In this document: positions 7,868 to 14,404 of the stretch, one piece after another
How positions within the stretch are numbered: position 1 is the first letter of the stretch
Layout of the letters: each line of letters starts with the position of its first letter
Source of the DNA: Verrucomicrobiota bacterium
Lineage (GTDB): Bacteria; Verrucomicrobiota; Verrucomicrobiia; Chthoniobacterales; Terrimicrobiaceae
Direction of reading: 5' to 3'
NCBI GenBank assembly: GCA_026398285.1
Contig: JAPLTI010000160.1
Span: 1-20,178, forward strand
DNA length: 20,178 nt
The notes under the pieces: generated by a model
What the model was told of the DNA's origin: nothing
Seen by the model: the letters and a program-made list of their open reading frames with translations, nothing else
The model's database searches: none
Position numbers and translations under genes: made by a program

Positions 7868-8041
7868 ATGAAAATCAAATATTTTGAAGATACCGACACT
7901 GCGCTGCTTGAACTTGAGGGTGGCGCGCCAACCGAAACAAGGGACCTATCGGAAGATATCACCTTGGATTTAGACGAGTCCGGTCATGTCGTCTCCATCA
8001 CCATAGAGCACGCAAGTGTAAAAAGTGGCAACCATACCTGA
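7868..8041 (+). CDS. second DUF2283 family protein, 57 residues
   Basis: A short frame from ATG 7868 to TGA 8039-8041 encodes MKIKYFEDTDTALLELEGG..., which aligns along its whole length with the preceding DUF2283 protein: MKIxYFxxTD, then the LEL strand, TRxxxExIxLDxDxxGHxVxIxIxxAS. It lacks about 14 C-terminal residues of its neighbour, yet the core is complete, so it is probably functional or only recently shortened. It starts 11 bp after the first copy and should share its transcript. The similarity without near-identity argues for an old duplication. Gene callers with a 60-residue cutoff would miss it. Confidence 0.75.
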   Translation: MKIKYFEDTDTALLELEGGAPTETRDLSEDITLDLDESGHVVSITIEHASVKSGNHT

Positions 8042-8175
8042 AACCTTCCATGCCGATTAAAAAGAAGTCACCAAGCGCCCGTTAGGAAGCCTGCTCGGGC
8101 GTGAAAATCCTTGGTTTAAATCCATTCCCCAAGAACACCTTGGATCCATGGCGGTGATTTGCCAAACACACGACG

Positions 8176-8265
8176 ATGGAAAACCTGTATCCCGACTTTC
8201 TCGACTTCATTACGCTGTTGGAAAAAAACGGAGGATTGCGCGCCCCACAAAAAATCGCCCGATAG
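8176..8265 (+). pseudogene. possible N-terminal remnant of a nucleotidyltransferase-like gene
   Basis: ATG 8176 opens a 29-codon frame, MENLYPDFLDFITLLEKNGG..., ending at TAG 8263-8265. The first 18 residues resemble the start of small MNT/DUF6036-type nucleotidyltransferases, which typically read LYxDFxDFIxLLxKHxV before a VGGYA motif. That motif is absent: the resemblance stops at LLEKN and the sequence continues as unrelated coding and a stop. I read it as a truncated gene tail-joined to other DNA. The evidence is by-eye similarity over a short stretch, so this is tentative. Confidence 0.35.
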
Positions 8266-8394
8266 TGCGGTTTCCAAAAGCCAATGGTAATAAGGCGGCG
8301 AGATGTCTGGCAGTGGTTCGGGGTCTTCCTTGCTGGGTATTTCGAAGATGGCCCGTTGTTTTCGTGATGAGGTGATTGTGATCGTTGCCTTGAC
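8236..8394 (-). pseudogene. possible coding remnant on the minus strand, no start codon
   Basis: Read on the minus strand, this stretch has no stop and a strongly protein-like composition: VKATITITSSRKQRAIFEIP, then an acidic linker and PEPLPDISPPYYHWLLETAL, then SGDFLWG. The natural N-terminal position holds GTC (Val) instead of ATG, and the frame runs into the porin signal-peptide region upstream. It may be a decayed gene fragment or an accidental open frame. I do not recognise the family. Confidence 0.22.
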
Positions 8395-8422
8395 CGGCGC
8401 AGGGCAAATCAAAGAGGCTGCT

Positions 8423-9706
8423 ATGATGAGATGTGCTTTTGGTATTCTTTGCTTTTTTCTTTCAACGATGCTGCTTGGCGCGGCCCAGGATGAGACGGCG
8501 CAAGATGTTGCGGGTCCGTTTTTGTCCCGCGAGACGCTGACTGGGGAGTGGTTTGGCACGAGGCCGGCGCTTTCGGATCGGGGGGTGGAGTTTTTTGCAA
8601 GCTACACGGCGGAGGTCTGGGGAAACACGGCGGGAGGGCTTCGGACGGGGTCGGTTTATACCGGGTTGCTGGATTTCGGGTCCGAGTTCGATCTGGAGAA
8701 GATCATGGGCTGGCATGGGGCGAAGGCCAGCACGACATGGCTCTGGCTGAGCGGGCAGGATGCGAGTCAGGAACTGGTTGGCAATTTTCTCACGATTTCG
8801 AACATTGCTGGATTCAACACTCTTCGATGCGTGGAGCTTTGGCTTCAGCAAGATTTGCTGGATGAAAAGCTGTCGATTCGTGCGGGCCAGATCACGGCGG
8901 ACTCGGAGTTTCTCGTCTCCGACTACGGGAGTCTTTTTATCAATGCGGAATTTGGTTGGTCGGCCTTAGTGGGATCGAACATACCGAACGGTGCCGCTGC
9001 CTTTCCTGTCGGCGCTCCGGGGGCGCGGATTGCCTTCACGCCGGTGGAGTCCTTCACTTTCCTGTCGGCGGTTTATCAGGGAAATGTCTTCGCGCAGAAT
9101 GTGAATCGCCATGGTTTCCGCTGGAGGCTGGATGCGCAAAATGGATTCACTTGGATGAATGAAGCCCAACTCTACTGGGGCAAGGGCGATTCCTGCAAAT
9201 TTCTGCCGGGCTTTGTCAAGGCGGGCGCTTGGTTTCAAAGCGGGCAATATGCGGACGCCCTGGCGGACTCGACATCTTCGGGGAACTCGGGGTTCTACCT
9301 ATTGCTCGACCAGATGCTGCTTCGCGAGATGGCGGACACCGCGCCCGACAGCGACGAGGGGCTGGGATTTTTCGGGCGCACCGGCTTCGCGCCGCCTGAC
9401 CGGAATGTGGTCGATTTTTTCTTTGATATGGGCTTCACCTACAAAGGCCTGATACCCGGCAGGGATCAGGATTCCTTCGGCCTGGCTTATGGCTTTGCCG
9501 CGCTGAGCCCCGAGGCGCGCAATGACATCGGAGCCGCCGGTGGAGATGGCGCGGTCTCCGAGATGGTCCTTGAGGCCACCTACCAATGCGTTCTGACGCC
9601 GTGGTGTATCCTTCAACCGGATGCCCAGCTTATTGTGAATCCGGGCGGCGACAACTCCGCTCCCAACGCGTTTGTGATTGGCGCGCGCTTGGCGATTACT
9701 TTTTAA
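8423..9706 (+). CDS. OprB-family carbohydrate-selective porin
   Basis: From ATG 8423 the product is about 427 residues. It starts with a signal peptide (MMRCAFGILCFFLSTMLLGAA, cleavage probably before QDETA) and continues as a beta-barrel-like sequence ending in an aromatic residue (LAITF). The OprB pattern is clear: GEWFGTRPALSDRGVEFFA, FDLEKIMGWHGA, and LWLQQDLLDEKLSIRAGQ followed by D-EFLVS-YGSLFIN. OprB porins let sugars diffuse across the outer membrane. An in-frame ATG at 8303 would add 40 non-signal residues. AGAGG at 8413-8417 supports starting at 8423, or at the adjacent ATG at 8426. The gene ends 3 nt before the HAD gene, so it probably heads that operon. Confidence 0.88.
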   Translation: MMRCAFGILCFFLSTMLLGAAQDETAQDVAGPFLSRETLTGEWFGTRPALSDRGVEFFASYTAEVWGNTAGGLRTGSVYTGLLDFGSEFDLEKIMGWHGAKASTTWLWLSGQDASQELVGNFLTISNIAGFNTLRCVELWLQQDLLDEKLSIRAGQITADSEFLVSDYGSLFINAEFGWSALVGSNIPNGAAAFPVGAPGARIAFTPVESFTFLSAVYQGNVFAQNVNRHGFRWRLDAQNGFTWMNEAQLYWGKGDSCKFLPGFVKAGAWFQSGQYADALADSTSSGNSGFYLLLDQMLLREMADTAPDSDEGLGFFGRTGFAPPDRNVVDFFFDMGFTYKGLIPGRDQDSFGLAYGFAALSPEARNDIGAAGGDGAVSEMVLEATYQCVLTPWCILQPDAQLIVNPGGDNSAPNAFVIGARLAITF

Positions 9707-9709
9707 AAC

Positions 9710-10324
9710 ATGATCCGAAATGTGCTTCTCGACTGGTCCGGCACGCTTGCGGACGATCTCGCTGCGGTGCTCGAGGCGACGAACCTGATTTTTGCGGAGC
9801 ATGGGAGGGATCCGCTCACGCTCGACGAATTCCGCAAGCACTTCCGGCTACCCTTTTCGGGGTTCTATGCAGACCTCCTGCCCGAGGCCACGACCGAGGG
9901 TCTGGAGGCGCTCTATGAGAGGTTTTTCCTTGGCTTGAATGACCGGATCGACCTGCTACCGGGAGCGCTGGATTTTCTGAAATTCTGCCACGCAACGGGT
10001 CGAAGGACTTTTTTGCTCAGCACGATCAAGACCTCGCATTTTAAAATCCAAGCCGGCCGGCTCGGCGTCGAAAAATACTTCGAGGTCGCCTACACCGAGA
10101 TCATGGACAAGCGGGAAAAGATTCGTGAAATCCTGGAAACCCACTCGCTTGATCCAAAGGAGACGATGTTCGTGGGCGACATGGTGCATGATATCGAAAC
10201 CGCCCGCCATGGCGGCGTGCTGGATGTCGCTGTGCTTTCGGGGTTCGACCACATCGAAAAGCTCATTCCGGCCCGGCCGACGATCATCGCCCGCGACATC
10301 GCGGCCGTGCAGCAATTGCTATGA
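9710..10324 (+). CDS. HAD-superfamily hydrolase with a DWSGT nucleophile motif
   Basis: The 204-residue protein has the HAD core: motif I DWSGT (8-12, nucleophile Asp8), a helical cap (about 15-80), motif II ending in Ser104/Thr105, Lys134 or Lys137 as motif III, and motif IV GDMVHD (156-161) with Asp157 and Asp161. The size and C1-type cap resemble phosphoglycolate-phosphatase-like enzymes. In typical phosphatases the residue two after the nucleophile is Asp, the general acid; here it is Ser10, as in a minority of HAD proteins such as phosphonatase, which has Ala. It starts 3 nt after the porin gene and overlaps folB by ATGA, so a role in pterin phosphate removal is possible. That role is an inference from position. 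Confidence 0.85.
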   Translation: MIRNVLLDWSGTLADDLAAVLEATNLIFAEHGRDPLTLDEFRKHFRLPFSGFYADLLPEATTEGLEALYERFFLGLNDRIDLLPGALDFLKFCHATGRRTFLLSTIKTSHFKIQAGRLGVEKYFEVAYTEIMDKREKIREILETHSLDPKETMFVGDMVHDIETARHGGVLDVAVLSGFDHIEKLIPARPTIIARDIAAVQQLL

Positions 10325-10689
10325 AAGGTCCGCCTGGCGTGAGCGAAATTCTCATCGATTCGCTGCGGGTCAAAACTTGGATCGGCGTGCCGGATGCGGA
10401 GCGGATGGAGGCGCAGGAAATCGAAATTGATATCCGCATCCAGCCGACGAGGAATTTTGCGGAGATGCACGACGACATCAGCCTCACGGTGGACTATGCC
10501 GCCGTCTGCCAGCGCGTCTCCGAGTTGGCCTGTGAGCGCCCGAGGCGACTCATCGAGTCCCTCGCACAGGAAATCTGCGAGATGATTTTAAAGGAATTTG
10601 CAGCGACCTCGGCTGAAGTGGAAATCCGAAAATTTATCCTGCCTGAAACGCGGCATGTGGCCGTGCGCTGCTCCTGCCTCAAGGCTTAG
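10321..10689 (+). CDS. folB: dihydroneopterin aldolase
   Basis: FolB converts 7,8-dihydroneopterin to 6-hydroxymethyl-dihydropterin and glycolaldehyde in folate biosynthesis. The 122-residue protein has the family pattern: SLRVKTWIGVPDAERMEAQEI with the catalytic-site Glu at 27, DISLTVDYAAVCQRV in the middle, RLIESLAQEICEMIL (77-91), and EIRKFILPET, where Lys104 matches the catalytic Lys. It is slightly shorter at the C-terminus than some homologues but complete. The ATG at 10321 overlaps the HAD stop (ATGA), implying coupled translation. The TAG at 10687-10689 overlaps the stop of the converging DUF2851 gene. No other folate genes are in view. Confidence 0.92.
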   Translation: MKGPPGVSEILIDSLRVKTWIGVPDAERMEAQEIEIDIRIQPTRNFAEMHDDISLTVDYAAVCQRVSELACERPRRLIESLAQEICEMILKEFAATSAEVEIRKFILPETRHVAVRCSCLKA

Positions 10690-11981
10690 GCAGGACCGGA
10701 GCCGATGCGCTCCAAGGCCTCCACTGGCGACAAGGCTAAGAAGTCAGAGTGCAATTGAAGAAGCCCCTGTTGATCCTTAGCCGTGCGCATCAGCTTCGGT
10801 TCCACACTTCCAATCAGCCACTTGCTCGCACGAAGGAGGCGACCGCTTGGATAGGGGCCGCGAAGACGCTCCAACTCGCTGCGGGCCATGTCGAGTGGCT
10901 GCGAGGGCAGAAAGGCATTGATGAGAAGGTCTGTGATGCGGTCACTGCCGATGAGGGCGACGGGTTTGGAGAGTTCGGCCGCGCGGAGATTCCAGTGTCG
11001 CCGCCAGTAGGGATGGCCGAGATTTTCCAGGAAAGCGCGGAATCCCTTGGCTCCACTTTCCTGGGTGGCTTTTCTGAGGGAGGCAAAGCCGGTGGCGACT
11101 GCGGCGAGAGCGCCCAAGCGGCGGTGAGGGTGGTTCGAAGGTCGTATGCCTGAGAGTTTCCACATTTTCGAATCGAGCACGATCCGCGTCATGGCATCGC
11201 GAATAGTCCACCACTCGTCCCAGAGTGGTTTGAGATAGCGGCGAGTTATATCATCAGCATCATCGAATGATCGCGGCTCTAAAAAACCGGCGAGGCCGAA
11301 CAGCAGAGCTTCTCCTGACACACCACCCGCGCGGCGCAGACCAGCGCGCTGGGCGGCGAGCAGGAACGGGATCGCGTTGTTCTTATAGCCAAGACCAGTA
11401 GCGATGGCGTGGAACATAGCGGCATCAGCCCCATGCAGCGAGATCGCACGGGCATGAGCGGAGTGTTTATTTCGAAGCCGAAACTCCGCCGCTTCGGAAA
11501 TCATGCGCACGGCCTCCTCGATACTCACATACTCTGTGAGCTTCGTTTCATTGGGTTCTGCGGGCGTATCCACTACCAACCGCGCTTGTGTCACAGCGCG
11601 ATGCTCAAGAGTCCGGGCGAAGGCCTGCTCGCGGGAGCCCTCGATAAAAAAGTGAAGAACGACCTCGGAGAACGAGGCATTCAGAGCATGGCCGTGGCGC
11701 TCCCAATCGCGAGCCTCACGGTCGACCTCGATGTCTCCGGTCTTTTCGCCGGATTTTTCAAAATGGATGACAACGCCTTTGAAGTCCGGCCCCGCTTCGC
11801 GGTTCCATTCACCAAAGTGGAGAATTTCAAACGCCTCTCCGTCTGTCGTGCGCCATTTCGTTCCATATTCGCCATTGAAGAGCCTGGCTTGGATTTCTAT
11901 TTCCCCCTGTCGCATGGTGCCTTCGCGGAGGTGGCCTGACCGCCGGGCGGATTCATAGAGAGAACCATCGAGCGTTTTCAC
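10686..11981 (-). CDS. DUF2851 family protein
   Basis: The 431-residue product matches DUF2851: TTDGEAFEILHFGEWNREAG and PDFKGVVIHF (about 45-75), GDIEVDREARDWERHGHALN (82-101), then VVLHFF. These conserved acidic and His residues are suggestive of a nuclease- or hydrolase-like site, but no function is established for the family. The start is GTG at 11979-11981 and overlaps the upstream gene stop as GTGA. An ATG further in (MRQGEIEIQ) is possible, but the longer start keeps the coupled overlap. The stop TAA at 10686-10688 interlocks with the folB stop on the other strand. It is the last gene of the minus-strand MBL / TIGR03790 / DUF2851 operon. Confidence 0.85.
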   Translation of the reverse strand: MKTLDGSLYESARRSGHLREGTMRQGEIEIQARLFNGEYGTKWRTTDGEAFEILHFGEWNREAGPDFKGVVIHFEKSGEKTGDIEVDREARDWERHGHALNASFSEVVLHFFIEGSREQAFARTLEHRAVTQARLVVDTPAEPNETKLTEYVSIEEAVRMISEAAEFRLRNKHSAHARAISLHGADAAMFHAIATGLGYKNNAIPFLLAAQRAGLRRAGGVSGEALLFGLAGFLEPRSFDDADDITRRYLKPLWDEWWTIRDAMTRIVLDSKMWKLSGIRPSNHPHRRLGALAAVATGFASLRKATQESGAKGFRAFLENLGHPYWRRHWNLRAAELSKPVALIGSDRITDLLINAFLPSQPLDMARSELERLRGPYPSGRLLRASKWLIGSVEPKLMRTAKDQQGLLQLHSDFLALSPVEALERIGSGPA

Positions 11982-13606
11982 AGGTCGGGGTAAGGCAAGT
12001 TGGGAACTTCGGCAGGAATCTGCGGCAAGCTTGGAGCGGGCTTGACGAGTGAGGAATCATGACCCGTGCCGTTATCTGCCGGAATGCGGGAATCCGGCAT
12101 CACAGGAACGGGCTCGGCGGATTTATGAGCAACCTCCGAGGCAGCCTCGATGCGCCGCATGGCAGCGGAGGTCTCCATTTCCAAACGCCGACGCGACTCG
12201 GGATTCGAAGTGAAAGCCAGCGCGTCGCGAAAAGAACCCAATGAAGCCGAGGCATTCCAAGCATCGAACTGAGCGGCTCCGAGAGCTTCGAGAAACATTC
12301 CATCGCCGGTTTCTTGAGCGGCCTCATGAAGAGGGACCACGGCATCCAGAATATTGCCTTTTGCATTCAGCGTGATGCTGCGGAAGCGCCGCCACGGATT
12401 CGGCGGACGATTCCTCGGATCGTAAAATTCATTCCAAACCGTGTAAGGCCGATAGAGCGGATCACCGATCACCACACCCATCCAAGAAAGGGCGCGCATC
12501 GACATGTAGGCGCTCTCGGCAAGAGTCAGTCCGCTCATGAGGCGATCCTGAAAAACATCCAAGTTCGCTGTGAGTGAGAGGTAGGGCTCGTAAACATTGC
12601 CCAGCGTCGCTGCCGCGCCGCGTGCAATGAGCGGACCGCACCAGTTGCTCGTCGTGCTGCGAAGCGTGCTGGCGCTGTAGGAATGCAGGTGGACCGCTAT
12701 GGCTCCGGGCTTGAATCGAAAATCCTGCCGAGCAAAGGGCCCCGTCGCATCGCCCGCATACCAACCGAAATAAACAGCCGCATCGGTCACTGGGAAGTCG
12801 TCTCCAAGAGTGGAGGGCAGGTTGTCAAAAATCGTCGGCACGCCGCGCTGGCGGAGGATTTCGACCAGATGGCGCATCCAATTGTCACCCTCGGTGTAGC
12901 CACCGCTGGTTATATCCCTGCCATCAATGTAGGCCCAGCCCCAGAGACCTTCTTTTTCCGCCACGAGGGAGTCGTCGATCATGGCTCTCACCATCGAGCC
13001 AGTGGGAGCGTCAAGGCGCGCCGGGAGGAGCATTCCGGGAAAAACCGAGTCATCCAGAATCTGTGTGAAGCGGCCGAAGTAGGGATTCTCCACCACACTC
13101 GCGGGCGTCCAATCCTTGACACCAAGCGCGGCAATCTCGCTATCCACCGACGCGTCGTTGCGCGACGAGATCGCCGGGGGGATGTTGCGTGTGTCAGCGG
13201 GCGGGCGGATGGATGGATCCGCTGCGATTTTGAGCGGCATGCCTCGCATGATGGCCACAAAGCGAATGGAAGTTTCCACCACGGCCTTCTTGTTGCCCTC
13301 AACACGCGCGGTTTTCCACCAGCCGTTGGATTCCATTTTCTCCCGCAGCGGAGTGGCGATGGTGCGATCGAAATCGGCGCGCGTGATTTGCTCCGAGGCC
13401 GGGCAGGAGAGCCCCACAATTTGATCGGGAGGGATGTCCCGCTTCTGGGCATAGTAGAGGGCAAGTTCCTCGGACTCCGGGTCGTTTGAATTGAAAAGAA
13501 CCAGCGTTGCAGCCGACAGGCTATTCCTCGCAAAAGCGGATGTCGCCGCGAGACAGATCAGCAGCGCGAGCAGGGCGACGCGTTTAGAGATGAAGGCGAA
13601 GACCAT
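11978..13606 (-). CDS. TIGR03790 family exported protein of unknown function
   Basis: From ATG 13606 the protein has about 542 residues, with a signal peptide (MVFAFISKRVALLALLICLA, then ATSAFA) followed by the TIGR03790 start: LVLFNSNDPESEELALYYAQ, KRDIPPDQIVGLSCP. The family pattern describes a protein reading a gap between successive objects (N-SxxLA-YYA-KR-IP). Later are WGWAYIDGRD, GDNWMRHLVEILRQRG and GEDFPVTD-type motifs seen in this family. The function is unknown; it is likely periplasmic or surface-linked. Upstream codons from 13720 would read through the metallo-hydrolase and place the signal peptide internally, so that start is rejected. It overlaps the metallo-hydrolase by about 23 bp and the DUF2851 gene by 4 bp (GTGA). 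Confidence 0.87.
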   Translation of the reverse strand: MVFAFISKRVALLALLICLAATSAFARNSLSAATLVLFNSNDPESEELALYYAQKRDIPPDQIVGLSCPASEQITRADFDRTIATPLREKMESNGWWKTARVEGNKKAVVETSIRFVAIMRGMPLKIAADPSIRPPADTRNIPPAISSRNDASVDSEIAALGVKDWTPASVVENPYFGRFTQILDDSVFPGMLLPARLDAPTGSMVRAMIDDSLVAEKEGLWGWAYIDGRDITSGGYTEGDNWMRHLVEILRQRGVPTIFDNLPSTLGDDFPVTDAAVYFGWYAGDATGPFARQDFRFKPGAIAVHLHSYSASTLRSTTSNWCGPLIARGAAATLGNVYEPYLSLTANLDVFQDRLMSGLTLAESAYMSMRALSWMGVVIGDPLYRPYTVWNEFYDPRNRPPNPWRRFRSITLNAKGNILDAVVPLHEAAQETGDGMFLEALGAAQFDAWNASASLGSFRDALAFTSNPESRRRLEMETSAAMRRIEAASEVAHKSAEPVPVMPDSRIPADNGTGHDSSLVKPAPSLPQIPAEVPNLPYPDL

Positions 13607-14357
13607 CGTAGGCGAGTCGAACATCCGGCGGGAGGCTGGCCTCAGTCTCGGCGTGGCCGAGTTCGTGGCACATGTGAATGAAATAGGTTTGGCGGGCACC
13701 GATGCGGGAGGCGGCATCAAGCGCGCCCTGCACGGTGAAGTGAGTTTGGTGGGAGTGGTGTCTCAGCGCGTCGATGACGAGCACCTCGACACCTCTCGCC
13801 GCCTCTTCGGCAGCGGGCGGCACCTCGGCACAATCGGTGTAGTAAGCAAACAAGCGTCGGCCGTTTTTTTCAAAGACAAAGCCATTCGTGGTCATGCGGC
13901 CGTGGGGCAACTCGACAGGCACGATATCAAGCCCGCCCAGCGAAAAGGGAGCATCCACCACCCGCGGTTCTGGACGAATGTAATTCGAAAACCGGGCCGA
14001 ACCGTCGAAGGCATATTGAAAGACGCGGGCGAGGCTTTCGAGAGTTGGCGCGGATGCGAGAATCGGCATGTTTTTATTTTCCAGTTCGCAGAAGCGCCGC
14101 AGATCATCGAATCCAAGGATATGGTCGACATGGGCATGGGTGTAGAGCACCGCATCGACTCGGGAAATCTCCTCCCTTAGGCACTGGGTGCGGAAATCCG
14201 GCGTCGTGTCCACGATGAAAGAAAAGCCGGGCGTCTGGACATGGATGGAGGTGCGAAGGCGCTTGTCGCGCGGATCGGCGGATTTACAGACCTGACAAGC
14301 GCATCCGATCACTGGAATACCGTGCGAGGTCCCTGTTCCTAAAAATGTGATTTGCAT
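13584..14357 (-). CDS. PhnP-like metallo-beta-lactamase-fold hydrolase
   Basis: The product starts MQITFLGTGTSHGIPVIGCA and continues QVCKS, the PhnP-type N-terminus whose cysteines (19, 21, 24) bind an extra structural zinc. The catalytic metal motif is THAHVDH (73-79). Further ligands appear as TDC, RHHSHQTHF and HMCHELGH. Length is about 257 residues. Members are phosphodiesterases acting on cyclic phosphates and similar substrates; the exact substrate here is not readable. An ATG at 14366 (MQQMQIT) is an alternative; the ATG at 14492 would add unrelated residues overlapping recN. It is divergent from recN across a 47-bp gap and heads a minus-strand operon with TIGR03790. Confidence 0.9.
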   Translation of the reverse strand: MQITFLGTGTSHGIPVIGCACQVCKSADPRDKRLRTSIHVQTPGFSFIVDTTPDFRTQCLREEISRVDAVLYTHAHVDHILGFDDLRRFCELENKNMPILASAPTLESLARVFQYAFDGSARFSNYIRPEPRVVDAPFSLGGLDIVPVELPHGRMTTNGFVFEKNGRRLFAYYTDCAEVPPAAEEAARGVEVLVIDALRHHSHQTHFTVQGALDAASRIGARQTYFIHMCHELGHAETEASLPPDVRLAYDGLRLHL

Positions 14358-14404
14358 CTGTTGCATCGCTTGGAATTCGCAAGAGAGGGTGGCATAGTCG
14401 ACGA

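Larger units (their letters stand above)
8042..8422. other. 381-bp region with remnant-like fragments and hairpins
   Basis: No complete gene is convincing here. A 6-bp GC stem (CGCCCG 8076-8081, CGGGCG 8096-8101) lies 35 bp after the second DUF2283 gene. A 5-bp hairpin (CCAAG/CTTGG, 8129-8143) follows. Protein-like fragments occur on the plus strand (8176-8265) and minus strand (8236-8394) and overlap at their ends. The stretch looks like decayed accessory DNA between the islet and the porin operon. Confidence 0.4.

Noticed and set aside
8303..8422. Upstream in-frame ATG at 8303 for the porin.
   Set aside because: It would place 40 non-signal residues before the signal peptide; AGAGG sits just before the 8423 start.
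12683..13489. A 268-codon plus-strand frame inside the TIGR03790 gene.
   Set aside because: The minus-strand gene has a signal peptide and family motifs; the plus-strand frame has shadow-like composition.
13607..13720. Longer start for the TIGR03790 protein at 13720.
   Set aside because: It would run through the metallo-hydrolase 3' end and bury the signal peptide inside the protein.
14366..14404. Possible LexA/SOS box in the recN promoter, from the palindrome around TTGGAATTCGCAA.
   Set aside because: The symmetry is imperfect and centred on an EcoRI-like core; it does not match a LexA pattern I can confirm.
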